Shown here: positions 28,268 through 38,208 of the stretch, in pieces
Layout: each line of letters starts with the position of its first letter
How positions within the stretch are numbered: position 1 is the first letter of the stretch
NCBI GenBank assembly: GCA_024642065.1
Contig: JAHEBW010000001.1
Coordinates: 62,001 to 126,000, forward strand
Length of the DNA stretch: 64,000 nt
Direction of reading: 5' to 3'
Source of the DNA: Polynucleobacter sp.
GTDB lineage: Bacteria; Pseudomonadota; Gammaproteobacteria; Burkholderiales; Burkholderiaceae
Made by a program: the position numbers and the translations under genes
The notes under the pieces: generated by a model
Databases searched by the model: none
What the model was told of the DNA's origin: nothing
What the model saw: the letters and a program-made list of their open reading frames with translations, nothing else

Positions 28268-29554
28268 CTAATAAGCAATTGGCAGCTGATTCCACTGGGT
28301 GGTGTAGTTCGGTGATTTATTGCCTGAGCGCATGGCCCAATTTTGCTTGGTGCCAGTTGCCGCTGATTTAACAAGCGTGCTGCCATAACGAGTATTAATA
28401 GCATCAATGGTCTTCATGAGTTCAGCAGATTTCCCTTTTGCTTCCATATCTTCAAATAGTGACTGTTGAACTACTGGCTTATCGGTTAGCAAATTTAAAA
28501 TGACTCCTGCCTTCTTATATCTAAATCCTGCTTTAAATATTTTCCTGAGGCCCTTCATAGCTGCTTCAGTTAGCTCTAATGAGTTATCCGTTGGATCAGC
28601 CAATGGCACAACAATACTTTGAGCATATTGATTTTCGTATCTCATGAAAGGATTGGTTTGAATGAATACCGTCATAGCTCCAGTAACAGAATGCTGCTCT
28701 CTTAATTTTTCAGCAGCTCTTGCTGTGTGAGTCGCTACCGATTCAGATAATTCATTAAACGTAGTAACTAATTTTCCAAAACTACGAGAAGCAATAATTT
28801 GCTGTTTAGGTGGCGCCACTTCTTCTAGCTTTAAACAAGAAACCCCTCTAAGCTCATAACAAATACGCTCCATCACAACACCGAATTGCAATCGTATTGT
28901 TTGAGGAGATATTTGCATCAGGTCAAATATGCTTTTAATACCCATGGCTTCTAGGCGCTTAGCAATCTGACGGCCTATACCCCAAACTTCTCCGACAGAA
29001 ATTTCGCTCATCCATTGATGAATCTCTTTTTTGGGCATGGTGCTGATATCGCACACCCCCAAGAACTGCTGATTTTTTTTAGCCAAGTGATTCGCTAATT
29101 TGGCTAATGTCTTAGTTGGGGCAATCCCAACGCAAACAGGTAAACCAGTCCAATCTTTGACTCGCTCTTTAACTGTACTTCCCAAATGAGTCGGCGTTTC
29201 ATAATGCTTCAGAACAGAATCTATTCTTAAGAAACTCTCATCAATACTGTAGACCTCTAGATTGGGCGTGAATTGTCTTAAGACCTCAACCACCCTATTG
29301 CTCATATCACCATAGAGTGTGTAGTTAGATGAGTAGGCTTCAATGCCATGCTTTCTGGCCAAGTCTTTCATCTGGAACCAAGGAGTTCCCATCTTGACAC
29401 CCAAAGCTTTGACTTCTGCACTGCGAGCCACAGCACAACCATCGTTATTAGAAAGAACCACCATGGGCACATTCTCTAATTTCGGAGCAAAGACTCTTTC
29501 ACAAGAAACATAAAAGTTATTAACATCGACTAAAGCAAATAATGCGGATGACAT
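28268..29554 (-). CDS. umuC: Error-prone DNA polymerase V subunit UmuC
   Basis: [75 protein letters not shown]. Confidence 0.96.
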   Translation of the reverse strand: MSSALFALVDVNNFYVSCERVFAPKLENVPMVVLSNNDGCAVARSAEVKALGVKMGTPWFQMKDLARKHGIEAYSSNYTLYGDMSNRVVEVLRQFTPNLEVYSIDESFLRIDSVLKHYETPTHLGSTVKERVKDWTGLPVCVGIAPTKTLAKLANHLAKKNQQFLGVCDISTMPKKEIHQWMSEISVGEVWGIGRQIAKRLEAMGIKSIFDLMQISPQTIRLQFGVVMERICYELRGVSCLKLEEVAPPKQQIIASRSFGKLVTTFNELSESVATHTARAAEKLREQHSVTGAMTVFIQTNPFMRYENQYAQSIVVPLADPTDNSLELTEAAMKGLRKIFKAGFRYKKAGVILNLLTDKPVVQQSLFEDMEAKGKSAELMKTIDAINTRYGSTLVKSAATGTKQNWAMRSGNKSPNYTTQWNQLPIAY

Positions 29555-29556
29555 GA

Positions 29557-30042
29557 TTAGCTCCTACTTGAATGGCTAGCGTAGCGACGCACAACCCCGA
29601 CCACAACACCCCAGATTTGTAGTTCATGGCCTTCACTGAAAGTAATGGCTTGATACTCAGGATTTTCAGGGCGCAGTTCAATGCGCCCTTTGTATTTGTA
29701 GAGCCTTTTGATGGTGTACTCACCGTCAACAACGGCCACAACAATATCCTTATGTTTGGCTTTTAAGGCTTTATCAACTACCACCTTATCGCCATCGTGG
29801 ATGCCAGCCACAATCATTGATTCACCTCTCACAGTAAACATGAAAGTGGCTGGCTTATTCTGTACTAAGTAGTTATTGATATCTAAGCCATCTTCAACAT
29901 AATCCCCGGCAGGACTAGGAAATCCAGCAGAAATTCGATGAGATAAGAACCTCACTTCACAAGCAGCAAAATCCTTTGCCAAGGCTTGTGGCTCTTGATG
30001 AAGGGTCACAGAATGACTGGAAGTTGAAATAAGCTGATTCAT
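29557..30042 (-). CDS. umuD: UmuD (S24 peptidase family)
   Basis: [67 protein letters not shown]; adjacent to umuC. Confidence 0.95.
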   Translation of the reverse strand: MNQLISTSSHSVTLHQEPQALAKDFAACEVRFLSHRISAGFPSPAGDYVEDGLDINNYLVQNKPATFMFTVRGESMIVAGIHDGDKVVVDKALKAKHKDIVVAVVDGEYTIKRLYKYKGRIELRPENPEYQAITFSEGHELQIWGVVVGVVRRYASHSSRS

Positions 30043-30046
30043 ATAA

Positions 30047-30066
30047 TACTGTATATTTATACAGTA
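30047..30066. promoter_or_regulatory. LexA/SOS box
   Basis: TACTGTATATTTATACAGTA, immediately upstream of umuD. Confidence 0.9.
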
Positions 30067-30125
30067 TACATAGATTCTGTCAAGTTCAGCAAATTTGTCG
30101 TTGCACTATTAAGATATGACTCATC

Positions 30126-30470
30126 ATGTTGGGAAAAATTCGTCAAAAACAAATAGCCAATCAGTTCAAAGAGCTCACTTCCCCAAAGGAAGTGATCTGC
30201 CCTATTTGTGATCGCCCAATTCCAGACTCGCAAAAAGATGCTCATCACTTCATCCCCAAATCCAAGGGCGGGAAGACAACCGAGTATTTGCATCGTATTT
30301 GCCATCGGCAAATACATGCTTTATTTACAGAAACTCAGCTAGCGAAGGAATTAAATACGGCAGAAGCCGTTAAGGAGCGAGCAGAGATGAAGAAATTTAT
30401 TGATTGGGTTCAATCTAAACCCATTCATTTTTATGAAAGAACCTCAAAGAGCAATCAGCTCAGAAGCTAG
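30126..30470 (+). CDS. HNH-type nuclease domain protein
   Basis: CPICDRPIPDSQKDAHHFIPKSKGGKTTEYLHRICHRQIHALF: CxxC, HH, C-x2-H arrangement of HNH zinc-finger nucleases. Confidence 0.75.
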   Translation: MLGKIRQKQIANQFKELTSPKEVICPICDRPIPDSQKDAHHFIPKSKGGKTTEYLHRICHRQIHALFTETQLAKELNTAEAVKERAEMKKFIDWVQSKPIHFYERTSKSNQLRS

Positions 30471-30533
30471 CAAATATCAAAGCATAGTGAGTTCATAAGA
30501 ACATCCTAAACAATGTTACATTTGTGAATAACT

Positions 30534-31673
30534 ATGGTCATTAAGAAGATATTTTTACTTCTCTGCTTATTTATTTCTCAGAACGCATACTCTGAGGGAT
30601 TGGTGTTCGAGTGCGATGAAAAAAGTCTTCAATCAATCGACTCAAAGCTGAATCAATACTTTTCAAAACTAGATATTCAACATCAACTGTATGAAAAGAA
30701 GATTGCTCCGCATAGACTGCAATTTCATCTAAAAAAGAATTATCCAGATACAAGCACTCTTTATCTTCGCTGGAATCCTGAATTAAAAATTCAAGACGAG
30801 GTTTTATCTTTACCTTCTGCAAATGGACAAAAAGAAATAACAACTGTCTCTAAGAAAGAAATAGTTTTAGCGCTCATGCAATCAGGAAGACGAACCGTCT
30901 TTTCTGGTAAATCCTGTCAATTTGAAGCTTTTGAAGATCATATTCAGGTCCGCCAGATGATTGTTGCATGGGCAGAACATTTACATTGGAAGTTTCCTGA
31001 TGGAGATAGTGCCAAGTGGAATGAAGCTTACTGGAAAGATGGCACATTAAAGCCTGGAAAACCGATCCTAGAGGCTATGACTGATTTTTTCATTAATCCA
31101 AATGCATGCTCAGTCGGCTGCTATACAGCCACAAAAATTGTGGTGATCCAAGGCATTATTGATTATTACCAAAGAGTTAAAAAAGATGTTGAAAAAGCTA
31201 ACCATATTAAAAAATTACTTCGAAGTGATGGTGAAGTTTTAGTGAACATTGAATCAGAATCAATGTGGCAATTTTTAAAAAAAGATAAAACACCTATGCC
31301 ATCCAATGATGGCAAATTATTAAAAGTTCAGAAAGGAGTTGCTCCCCTGAATTTCATTCCTGGTGACTGGGTTTACTTTATTAATACAGATGATAAAAGT
31401 TCCAACACACCGGGATATGAAGGCTCTAATGCCATTTATATGGGGCGAGCTAAATTTGACGATTTCTATAATGACAATGGCCATCATTATTTTTATCATG
31501 AAAAATTAAATGAAGTCTATAACTGGCGTCTTGGTGTTTTTAGTCGCTCACGAGACTATGACAAGCTACAGCCACTTTCAGCTGAACTGCTGCACTCTTT
31601 AGGCTTACCACCCCATCAAGGCGGCATCATTCCAGATAGTCGATCAGTGCCAAAATATTTTGGATTTGAGTGA
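30534..31673 (+). CDS. Secreted protein with TGL-like (protein-glutamine gamma-glutamyltransferase) C-terminal domain
   Basis: Signal peptide MVIKKIFLLLCLFISQNAYS; NACSVGCYTATKIVVIQGIIDYY and FIPGDWVYFINTDDKSSNTPGYEGSNAIYMG resemble the Bacillus Tgl family from memory. Confidence 0.6.
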   Translation: MVIKKIFLLLCLFISQNAYSEGLVFECDEKSLQSIDSKLNQYFSKLDIQHQLYEKKIAPHRLQFHLKKNYPDTSTLYLRWNPELKIQDEVLSLPSANGQKEITTVSKKEIVLALMQSGRRTVFSGKSCQFEAFEDHIQVRQMIVAWAEHLHWKFPDGDSAKWNEAYWKDGTLKPGKPILEAMTDFFINPNACSVGCYTATKIVVIQGIIDYYQRVKKDVEKANHIKKLLRSDGEVLVNIESESMWQFLKKDKTPMPSNDGKLLKVQKGVAPLNFIPGDWVYFINTDDKSSNTPGYEGSNAIYMGRAKFDDFYNDNGHHYFYHEKLNEVYNWRLGVFSRSRDYDKLQPLSAELLHSLGLPPHQGGIIPDSRSVPKYFGFE

Positions 31674-31940
31674 TCAAACCAGATCAGTTATTGAATTCAG
31701 GAGCTGGACACGTCAGATGACGTTAAAAACTTAATTAATCCAATAAGTCATACCAAATAAGCTTTCAATCCATAGTGGAATATTCAGCTAAGACTGAATT
31801 GAGCCCTGCAACTAGGGTGATTAGAGCTCTTTTCATAGGGCCAATAGCCATATAGGAACATTCCACACGTAAACCCTAATATGGGATTTTTAGCTTCAGT
31901 AGCAGAATTGACCAACAATAATTAAAGAGGAGTCAATTCA

Positions 31941-32729
31941 ATGAATAACCAGAAGCGTAACACCATCAAATTAGGCATTGCTGCTTTAGCAGTTGGCGCC
32001 ATTGCTTCGCCAGAAGCAGAAGCTGCTGCCGCTAAAACACCTTTTAAAGTTGCACAAACTTATATCCCTATTGCGAACAGCAAAGAAGTCTTCCCTGTTC
32101 GAAGAATTTATTGCATTGGCAGAAACTATGCTGCCCATGCAAGAGAAATGGGATCTGACCCAACTCGTGAACCACCATTTTTCTTTCAAAAACCAACTGA
32201 TGCCATACAGTATGTTGCACCAGGAACAGTTGGCGATCACGCCTACCCTTCATTAACAAAGAACTATCACTATGAAGTTGAACTAGTGGCAGTTCTGAAG
32301 TCTGGCGGCAAAGATATTCCTATTGAAAAAGCTTTAGATCATGTATTCGGCTACGCATTAGGTCTAGACATGACACGTCGCGACCTTCAGCGCTTCATGG
32401 GTGACCAAAAGAAACCTTGGGAAATCGGTAAGTCATTTGATCGCTCTGCGCCAATTGGTCCTATTCATACGGTTAAACAATTAGGCGGTCACTTAGGTAA
32501 AGAAAATATTTCTTTGGCAGTGAATGGTCAAATTAAACAAAATGCCACCTTGTCACACATGATTTGGTCAGTCGCTGAACAGATCTCTAAGTTATCAGAA
32601 GCGAATGAACTTTTCCCTGGCGACATTATTTACTCTGGAACTCCAGAGAATGTTGGCCCAGTAGTTAAAGGAGATGTGATCTCTTGCAAGCTTGATAGGC
32701 TGCCTGATTTATCAATCAAGATCATATGA
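31941..32729 (+). CDS. Fumarylacetoacetate hydrolase-family protein with N-terminal export signal
   Basis: RIYCIGRNYAAHAREMG, PFFFQKPTDAI, YHYEVELVAVL, YALGLDMTRRDLQ, WEIGKSFDRSAPIGPI, DIIYSGTPENVGPV; MNNQKRNTIKLGIAALAVGAIASPEAEAAAA leader. Confidence 0.88.
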   Translation: MNNQKRNTIKLGIAALAVGAIASPEAEAAAAKTPFKVAQTYIPIANSKEVFPVRRIYCIGRNYAAHAREMGSDPTREPPFFFQKPTDAIQYVAPGTVGDHAYPSLTKNYHYEVELVAVLKSGGKDIPIEKALDHVFGYALGLDMTRRDLQRFMGDQKKPWEIGKSFDRSAPIGPIHTVKQLGGHLGKENISLAVNGQIKQNATLSHMIWSVAEQISKLSEANELFPGDIIYSGTPENVGPVVKGDVISCKLDRLPDLSIKII

Positions 32730-33478
32730 TGCGCCGACCAGTTAGCATGTCACTCGCCTGGGTGACATGCTTTTTTATGTTCATGTCCACGGCCATCAAG
32801 GCTGAGGAAATTCTGTATGCGGCCGCTGGGGTCAAACTACCTTTAATTGAGTTAGCTCAATTGTATGAAAAACAAAAAGGCACGAAAGTGTCCTTAGACT
32901 TTGATACAGCAGGCGCTGCTGAGAAAATGTTCTTAGAAAACCCTCAAGCAACCATACTCATAACAACTTTAGATCGCATCCAAAAAAATGTTGCTCCCAA
33001 AAATCAAGGGCAAGTTATTCCTTTGGCAGATACAGTCGCAGGCATTGCAGTTTCTACCGCCAGCAAACCAAGCCTTAAGAATGCACAGGATTTAAAGCAG
33101 GCTTTACTTCAAGTCAATAGCATTGCATTTTCTGATCCATCAAGAGGTGCCACAGTTGGCACACATTTTTTAAAAGTCATTCGCGAACTTGGCATCGAAA
33201 AAGAAGTGATGCAAAAAGCAACCCTAGCAAGAGATGGGGTTGAAACAATGAAATTGGTTCAATCAAAAAAGGTTGAATTAGGTATCACTCAAATTAGTGA
33301 AATTGTCCAAGCTGACGCCTCATTATTGCTGGGCGCCTTTCCTGACCCCTATGATTTATCGACCAGATATGCCTTGTGGTTTAAAGACAATAAGGAAACA
33401 GTTCAGTTTGTTCAATTCTTAAAAACCAAAGATGCTCAAGCCATTTATCAGAAGCATGGCTTAAGACCTCATCAATAA
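32726..33478 (+). CDS. ModA-like periplasmic substrate-binding protein
   Basis: EEILYAAAGVKLPLIELAQLYEKQKGTKVSLDFDTAGAAEKMF, IAFSDPSRGATVGTHFLKV, VELGITQISEI. Confidence 0.75.
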   Translation: MMRRPVSMSLAWVTCFFMFMSTAIKAEEILYAAAGVKLPLIELAQLYEKQKGTKVSLDFDTAGAAEKMFLENPQATILITTLDRIQKNVAPKNQGQVIPLADTVAGIAVSTASKPSLKNAQDLKQALLQVNSIAFSDPSRGATVGTHFLKVIRELGIEKEVMQKATLARDGVETMKLVQSKKVELGITQISEIVQADASLLLGAFPDPYDLSTRYALWFKDNKETVQFVQFLKTKDAQAIYQKHGLRPHQ

Positions 33479-33493
33479 TCTTCTAGGATCTGT

Positions 33494-34465
33494 ATGTTAA
33501 AAAATATCAAAGGATTACTCCTTCTCTCTTGTTTGTTTATAAGTCTCTCCACCTCTGTTAACGCTCAAAGCATTGCCAATGGCAAACCTATCCGCATCAT
33601 CGTTGGCGTTACCACTGGAGGCACCACAGATAATCTTGCGAGATACATCGCTAATGAATTATCAAAAGAGCTCAAGCAAAGTGTCTTCGTTGAAAACAAA
33701 CCAGGTGCTGGCGGCAATATCGCTGCACAATTTGTAGCTAAAGCACCATCTGATGGATTGACACTACTGTTCGTTAATACAAGCCATAGCGTTAATGCGG
33801 GACTCTATGGAGATCAAGCTGGATATGATCCAGTTAAAGATTTCACACCTATTACACTTTTATCAACTGGACCTGCTGTATTGGTTGCTAATCCAAGCTT
33901 TCCAGCCAATAACGTGAAAGAATTAATTGCACTAGCCAAGGCAAAGCCTGGCAAATTAAATTTTGCAATTGGTGGCGTGGGAACATCCCTTCACATGGCA
34001 GGTGAGTTATTTAAACATTCAGCCCAAGTTGATATTACAAATATTCCATATAAAGGTAGCTCACCTGCACTCACCGATGTCATGGCTGGTCAAGTTGAAC
34101 TGATGTTTGCGGCTGTTATTAATGCTGTACCGCAAGTAAAAGCGGGCAAGTTGAAAGCTCTTGGTGTTACAGGTAATCAAAGAATTCCAGCATTACCAGA
34201 TGCACCTCCAATTTCTGAGACTATTCCGGGCTATGAATCAACTGCCTACTTTGGTTTATTAGCCCCAGCTAATCTTCCTAAAGATGTTCTTGAGAAGATA
34301 TCAAAGATTGCTATGAAAGCTTCAGGTCAGAGCGAACTAAAAAATAAGCTTGAGCCAGATGGTTCAAAAACTGTAGGAAGTACTCCTGAAGAATTTAGAA
34401 AGTTTTTGGTACAGGATGTGGATAAATGGAAAAGGGTTGTTAAGGCCACTGGCGCTCAACCTTAA
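33494..34465 (+). CDS. Bug-family (TctC-type) periplasmic receptor
   Basis: KPIRIIVGVTTGGTTDNLARYIANELSKELKQSVFVENKPGAGGNIAAQFVAKAPSDGLTLLF is a typical Bug signature. Confidence 0.93.
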   Translation: MLKNIKGLLLLSCLFISLSTSVNAQSIANGKPIRIIVGVTTGGTTDNLARYIANELSKELKQSVFVENKPGAGGNIAAQFVAKAPSDGLTLLFVNTSHSVNAGLYGDQAGYDPVKDFTPITLLSTGPAVLVANPSFPANNVKELIALAKAKPGKLNFAIGGVGTSLHMAGELFKHSAQVDITNIPYKGSSPALTDVMAGQVELMFAAVINAVPQVKAGKLKALGVTGNQRIPALPDAPPISETIPGYESTAYFGLLAPANLPKDVLEKISKIAMKASGQSELKNKLEPDGSKTVGSTPEEFRKFLVQDVDKWKRVVKATGAQP

Positions 34466-34467
34466 AT

Positions 34468-35883
34468 ATGTCGCTCCATCGCACTGCAGCCCAGAAAATC
34501 TGGGCTGATCATCTTATTAAACCATTAGCTAGCAATCAAGACCTTCTCTTGATTGACAGAGTTTTTCTCCATGAAAGAACAGGGCCAGCTCTTTTATCTG
34601 GCCTCTCTCTATCGAATCGCAAACCCGCCAATCCAAAAAGTATTTTTGGCACTCTTGATCACATAGTTGATACCAGCATATCTAGGAGTGATGACACCTT
34701 ATTTAAGGGCGGCAAACTTTTCATTGAGGCTTTTAAAAAGAGAACGCATGAGTTTGGCATCCAGCTTTTTGATTTAAATGATCCACGTCAAGGCATCGTT
34801 CACGTTATCTCACCAGAGCTAGGCATAGCCCTTCCAGGCAGCACCCATGTATGCCCAGATAGTCACACATGCACAGTTGGCGGTTTAGGTGCTTTAGCTT
34901 GGGGCATTGGATCGACTGAAGGTGAGCATGCAGTTGCCACTCAAACCTTGATATATAAACAACCCAAGCAACAAAGGGTTGTCTTTACTGGTAAGTTGTC
35001 TACTGGGGTCACTGCAAAAGATCTTGCTTTGGCACTGATTGCCAAATATGGAGTTACTGGAGGCAATGGCCACATTACAGAATATGCGGGCGATCCAATC
35101 AGAGATCTAGACATTGAAGGACGAATGACACTCTGTAACCTCAGCGTTGAATTTGGATCCTGGACTGGGATTGTGCCTGCGGATGAGAAGACTTTTGCAT
35201 GGCTGGCTGATAAACCGATGTCACCAAAAGGCAAAGATTGGGATATGGCGATTGACCATTGGAAATCTCTTGCTAGTGATGCTGAAGCCACATGGGACTC
35301 AGAGCTCACTCTGGCATGCCATGATTTAGAGCCACAGGTGACATGGGGAACAAGCCCTATGCATGCAATAGGTATTAGCTCACAAGTTCCCAATCTATCA
35401 GAGGTGTCAGCTTTAATCCAAAATCAAGATTACAACAAAGCTCTTGATTACATGAACTTACAAGCTGGTCAAAAAATGACTGATATAGCTATTGATGTGG
35501 CGTTTATTGGTTCCTGCACTAATAGCCGAATCACTGACCTTAGAGCAGCTGCGAGTATCTTAAAAGGCAGAAAAGTAAAGTCACATATCAAAGCGATTGT
35601 TGTTCCAGGATCAATGGAAACAAAGCGTCAAGCTGAAGCAGAAGGTCTTGATGTGATTTTTAAGGAAGCTGGCTTTGAATGGCGATCCAGTGGTTGCTCT
35701 TTATGTTTTTATGCAGGAGGAGAATCCTTTGGGGAAGGCGTTAGAACGATCAGCACCACCAATAGAAACTTTGAAGGCAGACAAGGCATCCAAGTTAAAA
35801 CACATCTAGCAAGTCCTTTAACAGTAGCCGCCTCGGCTCTTGAAGGAAAAATTGCTGATCCACGCCCTTATCTAAAATCATGA
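34468..35883 (+). CDS. Divergent LeuC-like hydro-lyase large subunit (aconitase superfamily)
   Basis: GSTHVCPDSHTCTVGGLGALAWGIGSTEGEHA, VAFIGSCTNSRITDLRAAA, SSGCSLCFYAGGES...TTNRNFEGRQG: three Fe-S cysteines retained. Confidence 0.88.
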   Translation: MSLHRTAAQKIWADHLIKPLASNQDLLLIDRVFLHERTGPALLSGLSLSNRKPANPKSIFGTLDHIVDTSISRSDDTLFKGGKLFIEAFKKRTHEFGIQLFDLNDPRQGIVHVISPELGIALPGSTHVCPDSHTCTVGGLGALAWGIGSTEGEHAVATQTLIYKQPKQQRVVFTGKLSTGVTAKDLALALIAKYGVTGGNGHITEYAGDPIRDLDIEGRMTLCNLSVEFGSWTGIVPADEKTFAWLADKPMSPKGKDWDMAIDHWKSLASDAEATWDSELTLACHDLEPQVTWGTSPMHAIGISSQVPNLSEVSALIQNQDYNKALDYMNLQAGQKMTDIAIDVAFIGSCTNSRITDLRAAASILKGRKVKSHIKAIVVPGSMETKRQAEAEGLDVIFKEAGFEWRSSGCSLCFYAGGESFGEGVRTISTTNRNFEGRQGIQVKTHLASPLTVAASALEGKIADPRPYLKS

Positions 35884-36503
35884 AGCCATTTGAAGTATTT
35901 ACTGGGATAGTTGCCCATTTACCCAATGACAATATAGATACTGATGCGATCATTCCATCAAGAGAGATCGTGAGCCCAGAGAAAACAGGATTTGGAGAAA
36001 AGCTGTTTAGCTCATGGCGCTATTTAGATAAAAACTATGCAGAAAATACTGAATTTATTTTAAATAAAGAGCCCTACCGAGACTCTTCCATTTTATTGTC
36101 TGGCTATAACTTTGGATGCGGCTCCTCAAGAGAAATGGCAGTTTGGGCCCTTGCACAATTTGGTTTCAAAGTAGTGGTTGCAAAATCTTTTGGGGAAATT
36201 TTCAGAAATAATTGCAACAAGAATGGCTTACTCACTATTCAAATTTCTGATGCTGCCTATTTATCTCTTTCAGAGCTATGCCATAAGCACCCATGTCAAC
36301 TGAAGGTTAATTTAGCAGATCAATTAATTGAAGCAGTTGATGAGACTAGTGAATTTAAATTTCATTTTGATATTGATGCAACTCTCAAAGAGTATTTTTT
36401 AAGTGGTCAAGATGCGATTTCTAAAACCTTAGAACATCAATTGGCCATTGATGAATTTTGCCAAGCTGATAGAAAAAATCGTCCATGGATGTGGCAATCT
36501 TAG
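35880..36503 (+). CDS. LeuD-like hydro-lyase small subunit
   Basis: NDNIDTDAIIPSREIVSPEKTGFGEKLFSSWRYL, SGYNFGCGSSREMAVWALAQFGFKVVVAKSFGEIFRNNCNKNGLLTI. Confidence 0.9.
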   Translation: MKPFEVFTGIVAHLPNDNIDTDAIIPSREIVSPEKTGFGEKLFSSWRYLDKNYAENTEFILNKEPYRDSSILLSGYNFGCGSSREMAVWALAQFGFKVVVAKSFGEIFRNNCNKNGLLTIQISDAAYLSLSELCHKHPCQLKVNLADQLIEAVDETSEFKFHFDIDATLKEYFLSGQDAISKTLEHQLAIDEFCQADRKNRPWMWQS

Positions 36504-36549
36504 GCACATGAATATGCCCCACTAATAGATTCTTAAAATTTAGGTCATT

Positions 36550-36577
36550 AAAAAACCACCCTTAGGTGGTTTTTTAA
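36550..36577. terminator. Bidirectional terminator
   Basis: aaaaaaccacccttaggtggttttttaa. Confidence 0.88.
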
Positions 36578-36583
36578 TTTTTA

Positions 36584-37069
36584 TCATCTGTAGACAATAT
36601 CTGCTCGACGATTTTCTTTCCAGGCCTCCTCATTGCTTCCCTTAGCCTTTGGCTTTTCCTTACCAAAACTAACAGACTCTAGCTGACCTTGATTAACACC
36701 CAGCAAAGATAATGATTTCTTAACTGCTTCAGATCTCTTTTGACCTAAGGCTAAGTTGTACTCTGTTGTTCCACGCTCATCAGTATTACCCTGAATCACG
36801 ATGTTAGCCTTTTTATCTTGGTTTTCACGAAGATATTTAGCGTGAGCTTCAATAACAGACTGATACTCAGGCTTTACTTTGTAGCTATCAAAATCAAAGT
36901 AAATGCTGCGCTTGCCATAAACGATTGTCTTTGGATCGTTAATAGGGTCATAACCCATGCCCTGGCCTGTTACATCAACTGATGCCACTTTGTTTGAATC
37001 GGTTGTGCTGCAAGCACCAATGAGTGATACGAAGGCGACTGCAAATAAAACTTTTGCTAACTTATACAT
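36584..37069 (-). CDS. pal: OmpA-family peptidoglycan-associated lipoprotein (Pal)
   Basis: Lipobox LIGAC; IYFDFDSYKVKPEYQSVIEAHAKYLR, IQGNTDERGTTEYNLALGQKRSEAVKKSL. Confidence 0.92.
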   Translation of the reverse strand: MYKLAKVLFAVAFVSLIGACSTTDSNKVASVDVTGQGMGYDPINDPKTIVYGKRSIYFDFDSYKVKPEYQSVIEAHAKYLRENQDKKANIVIQGNTDERGTTEYNLALGQKRSEAVKKSLSLLGVNQGQLESVSFGKEKPKAKGSNEEAWKENRRADIVYR

Positions 37070-37099
37070 ATATATTCCTTTAAAGATTGGATAAAAAAA

Positions 37100-37483
37100 T
37101 TAAACAGGGATATATGTACTTTTGGGTGGCTTAAAGATTCTTTCAAGAAATTGGGAGGCCTTTAATATTTCATTAACAGGTCTCAATACTTCCATTAACT
37201 TAATTTGGGCAATAAAGAAAATGAGCGCAACAATGATGCCAACCATATGGATAGGCAGAAGATTGAGTAGTTCGTTCTTACCCTCAGGCAATTTGGAATC
37301 AATGATGGCTTGCTGGGCAACTACAAAACCAGTGTAGTCAGCATAAATTTCAGCGCGTTTAATACCATTCTCTACAAATCGATGCGCAGTCAAAGCCTTA
37401 AACAAGACCATGCTTAAGCACAAGAGAATGAGTAGAAGTTTGTATTTGCGAATCATTTCAAAAGATTCTACAAGATAAATCAA
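37100..37483 (-). CDS. Hypothetical membrane protein
   Basis: 127-aa ORF with two hydrophobic segments between pal and a hydrolase gene; overlaps the hydrolase gene by 4 nt. Confidence 0.6.
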   Translation of the reverse strand: MIYLVESFEMIRKYKLLLILLCLSMVLFKALTAHRFVENGIKRAEIYADYTGFVVAQQAIIDSKLPEGKNELLNLLPIHMVGIIVALIFFIAQIKLMEVLRPVNEILKASQFLERIFKPPKSTYIPV

Positions 37484-38169
37484 GAATGTTGCTTGAGCCA
37501 GCCTGAGATCATAGGACCAAGCAAGCTGGGCTGTTCAAGCGGAATCATGTGCCCGCAATCTTGAATGATGGCTAGTTCGGAGTTAGGAATCCCCTGCTGG
37601 AGCTGCGTCACCTCATCTAGGCTTCGCAGCCGATCCTGATCGCCTGCGACAACCAATGTGGGGCACTGAATGACTGATAGTTGATCGAGATCCCCAGCTC
37701 TTCTAATGGAAGATTGCAAAACGAATTCATCTTTACCCAAACCAGCTCCCATCAGTCTAATTCTCTCAACAAGTTCAGGATTATTAGCTGATGAAGCCCC
37801 AAGAGACTCTTTGATAGATACCTGACTCAATCCTCTAAAGTTAGTAGCGCTGATATTTTTTGCAGCAGTTATTCTTTGTAGGGCTTGCTGATCATCATCA
37901 GCTCTGGCTGATGTAGCAATCAGAATAAGAGACTGAATTCGATCAGGGGCTTGACGAACCATTTCACGGGCCACATAGCCACCCATTGAAAAACCAATTA
38001 ATGTGAAGGTATCAGGAGCTTTACTTAAATTAGCTTGAGCAATAGTCTCAATTGAGTTGCCGGAGCATAAGTCACCAAACATCAGTTGTTCAGCATTGTC
38101 TATAAATGGCAAGACATCATTCCATAAGGACTCATCGAGCATGAAGCCTGGTAAGAAGACTAAATTCAT
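37480..38169 (-). CDS. Alpha/beta-fold hydrolase
   Basis: FTLIGFSMGGYVAREMVRQAPDRIQSLILIATSARAD (GFSMGG nucleophile elbow); VVAGDQDRL; GHMIPLEQP. Confidence 0.9.
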   Translation of the reverse strand: MNLVFLPGFMLDESLWNDVLPFIDNAEQLMFGDLCSGNSIETIAQANLSKAPDTFTLIGFSMGGYVAREMVRQAPDRIQSLILIATSARADDDQQALQRITAAKNISATNFRGLSQVSIKESLGASSANNPELVERIRLMGAGLGKDEFVLQSSIRRAGDLDQLSVIQCPTLVVAGDQDRLRSLDEVTQLQQGIPNSELAIIQDCGHMIPLEQPSLLGPMISGWLKQHS

Positions 38170-38208
38170 GATGACAGCAAGCAGTCAGACAAAGCAAGCC
38201 AACTCAAA

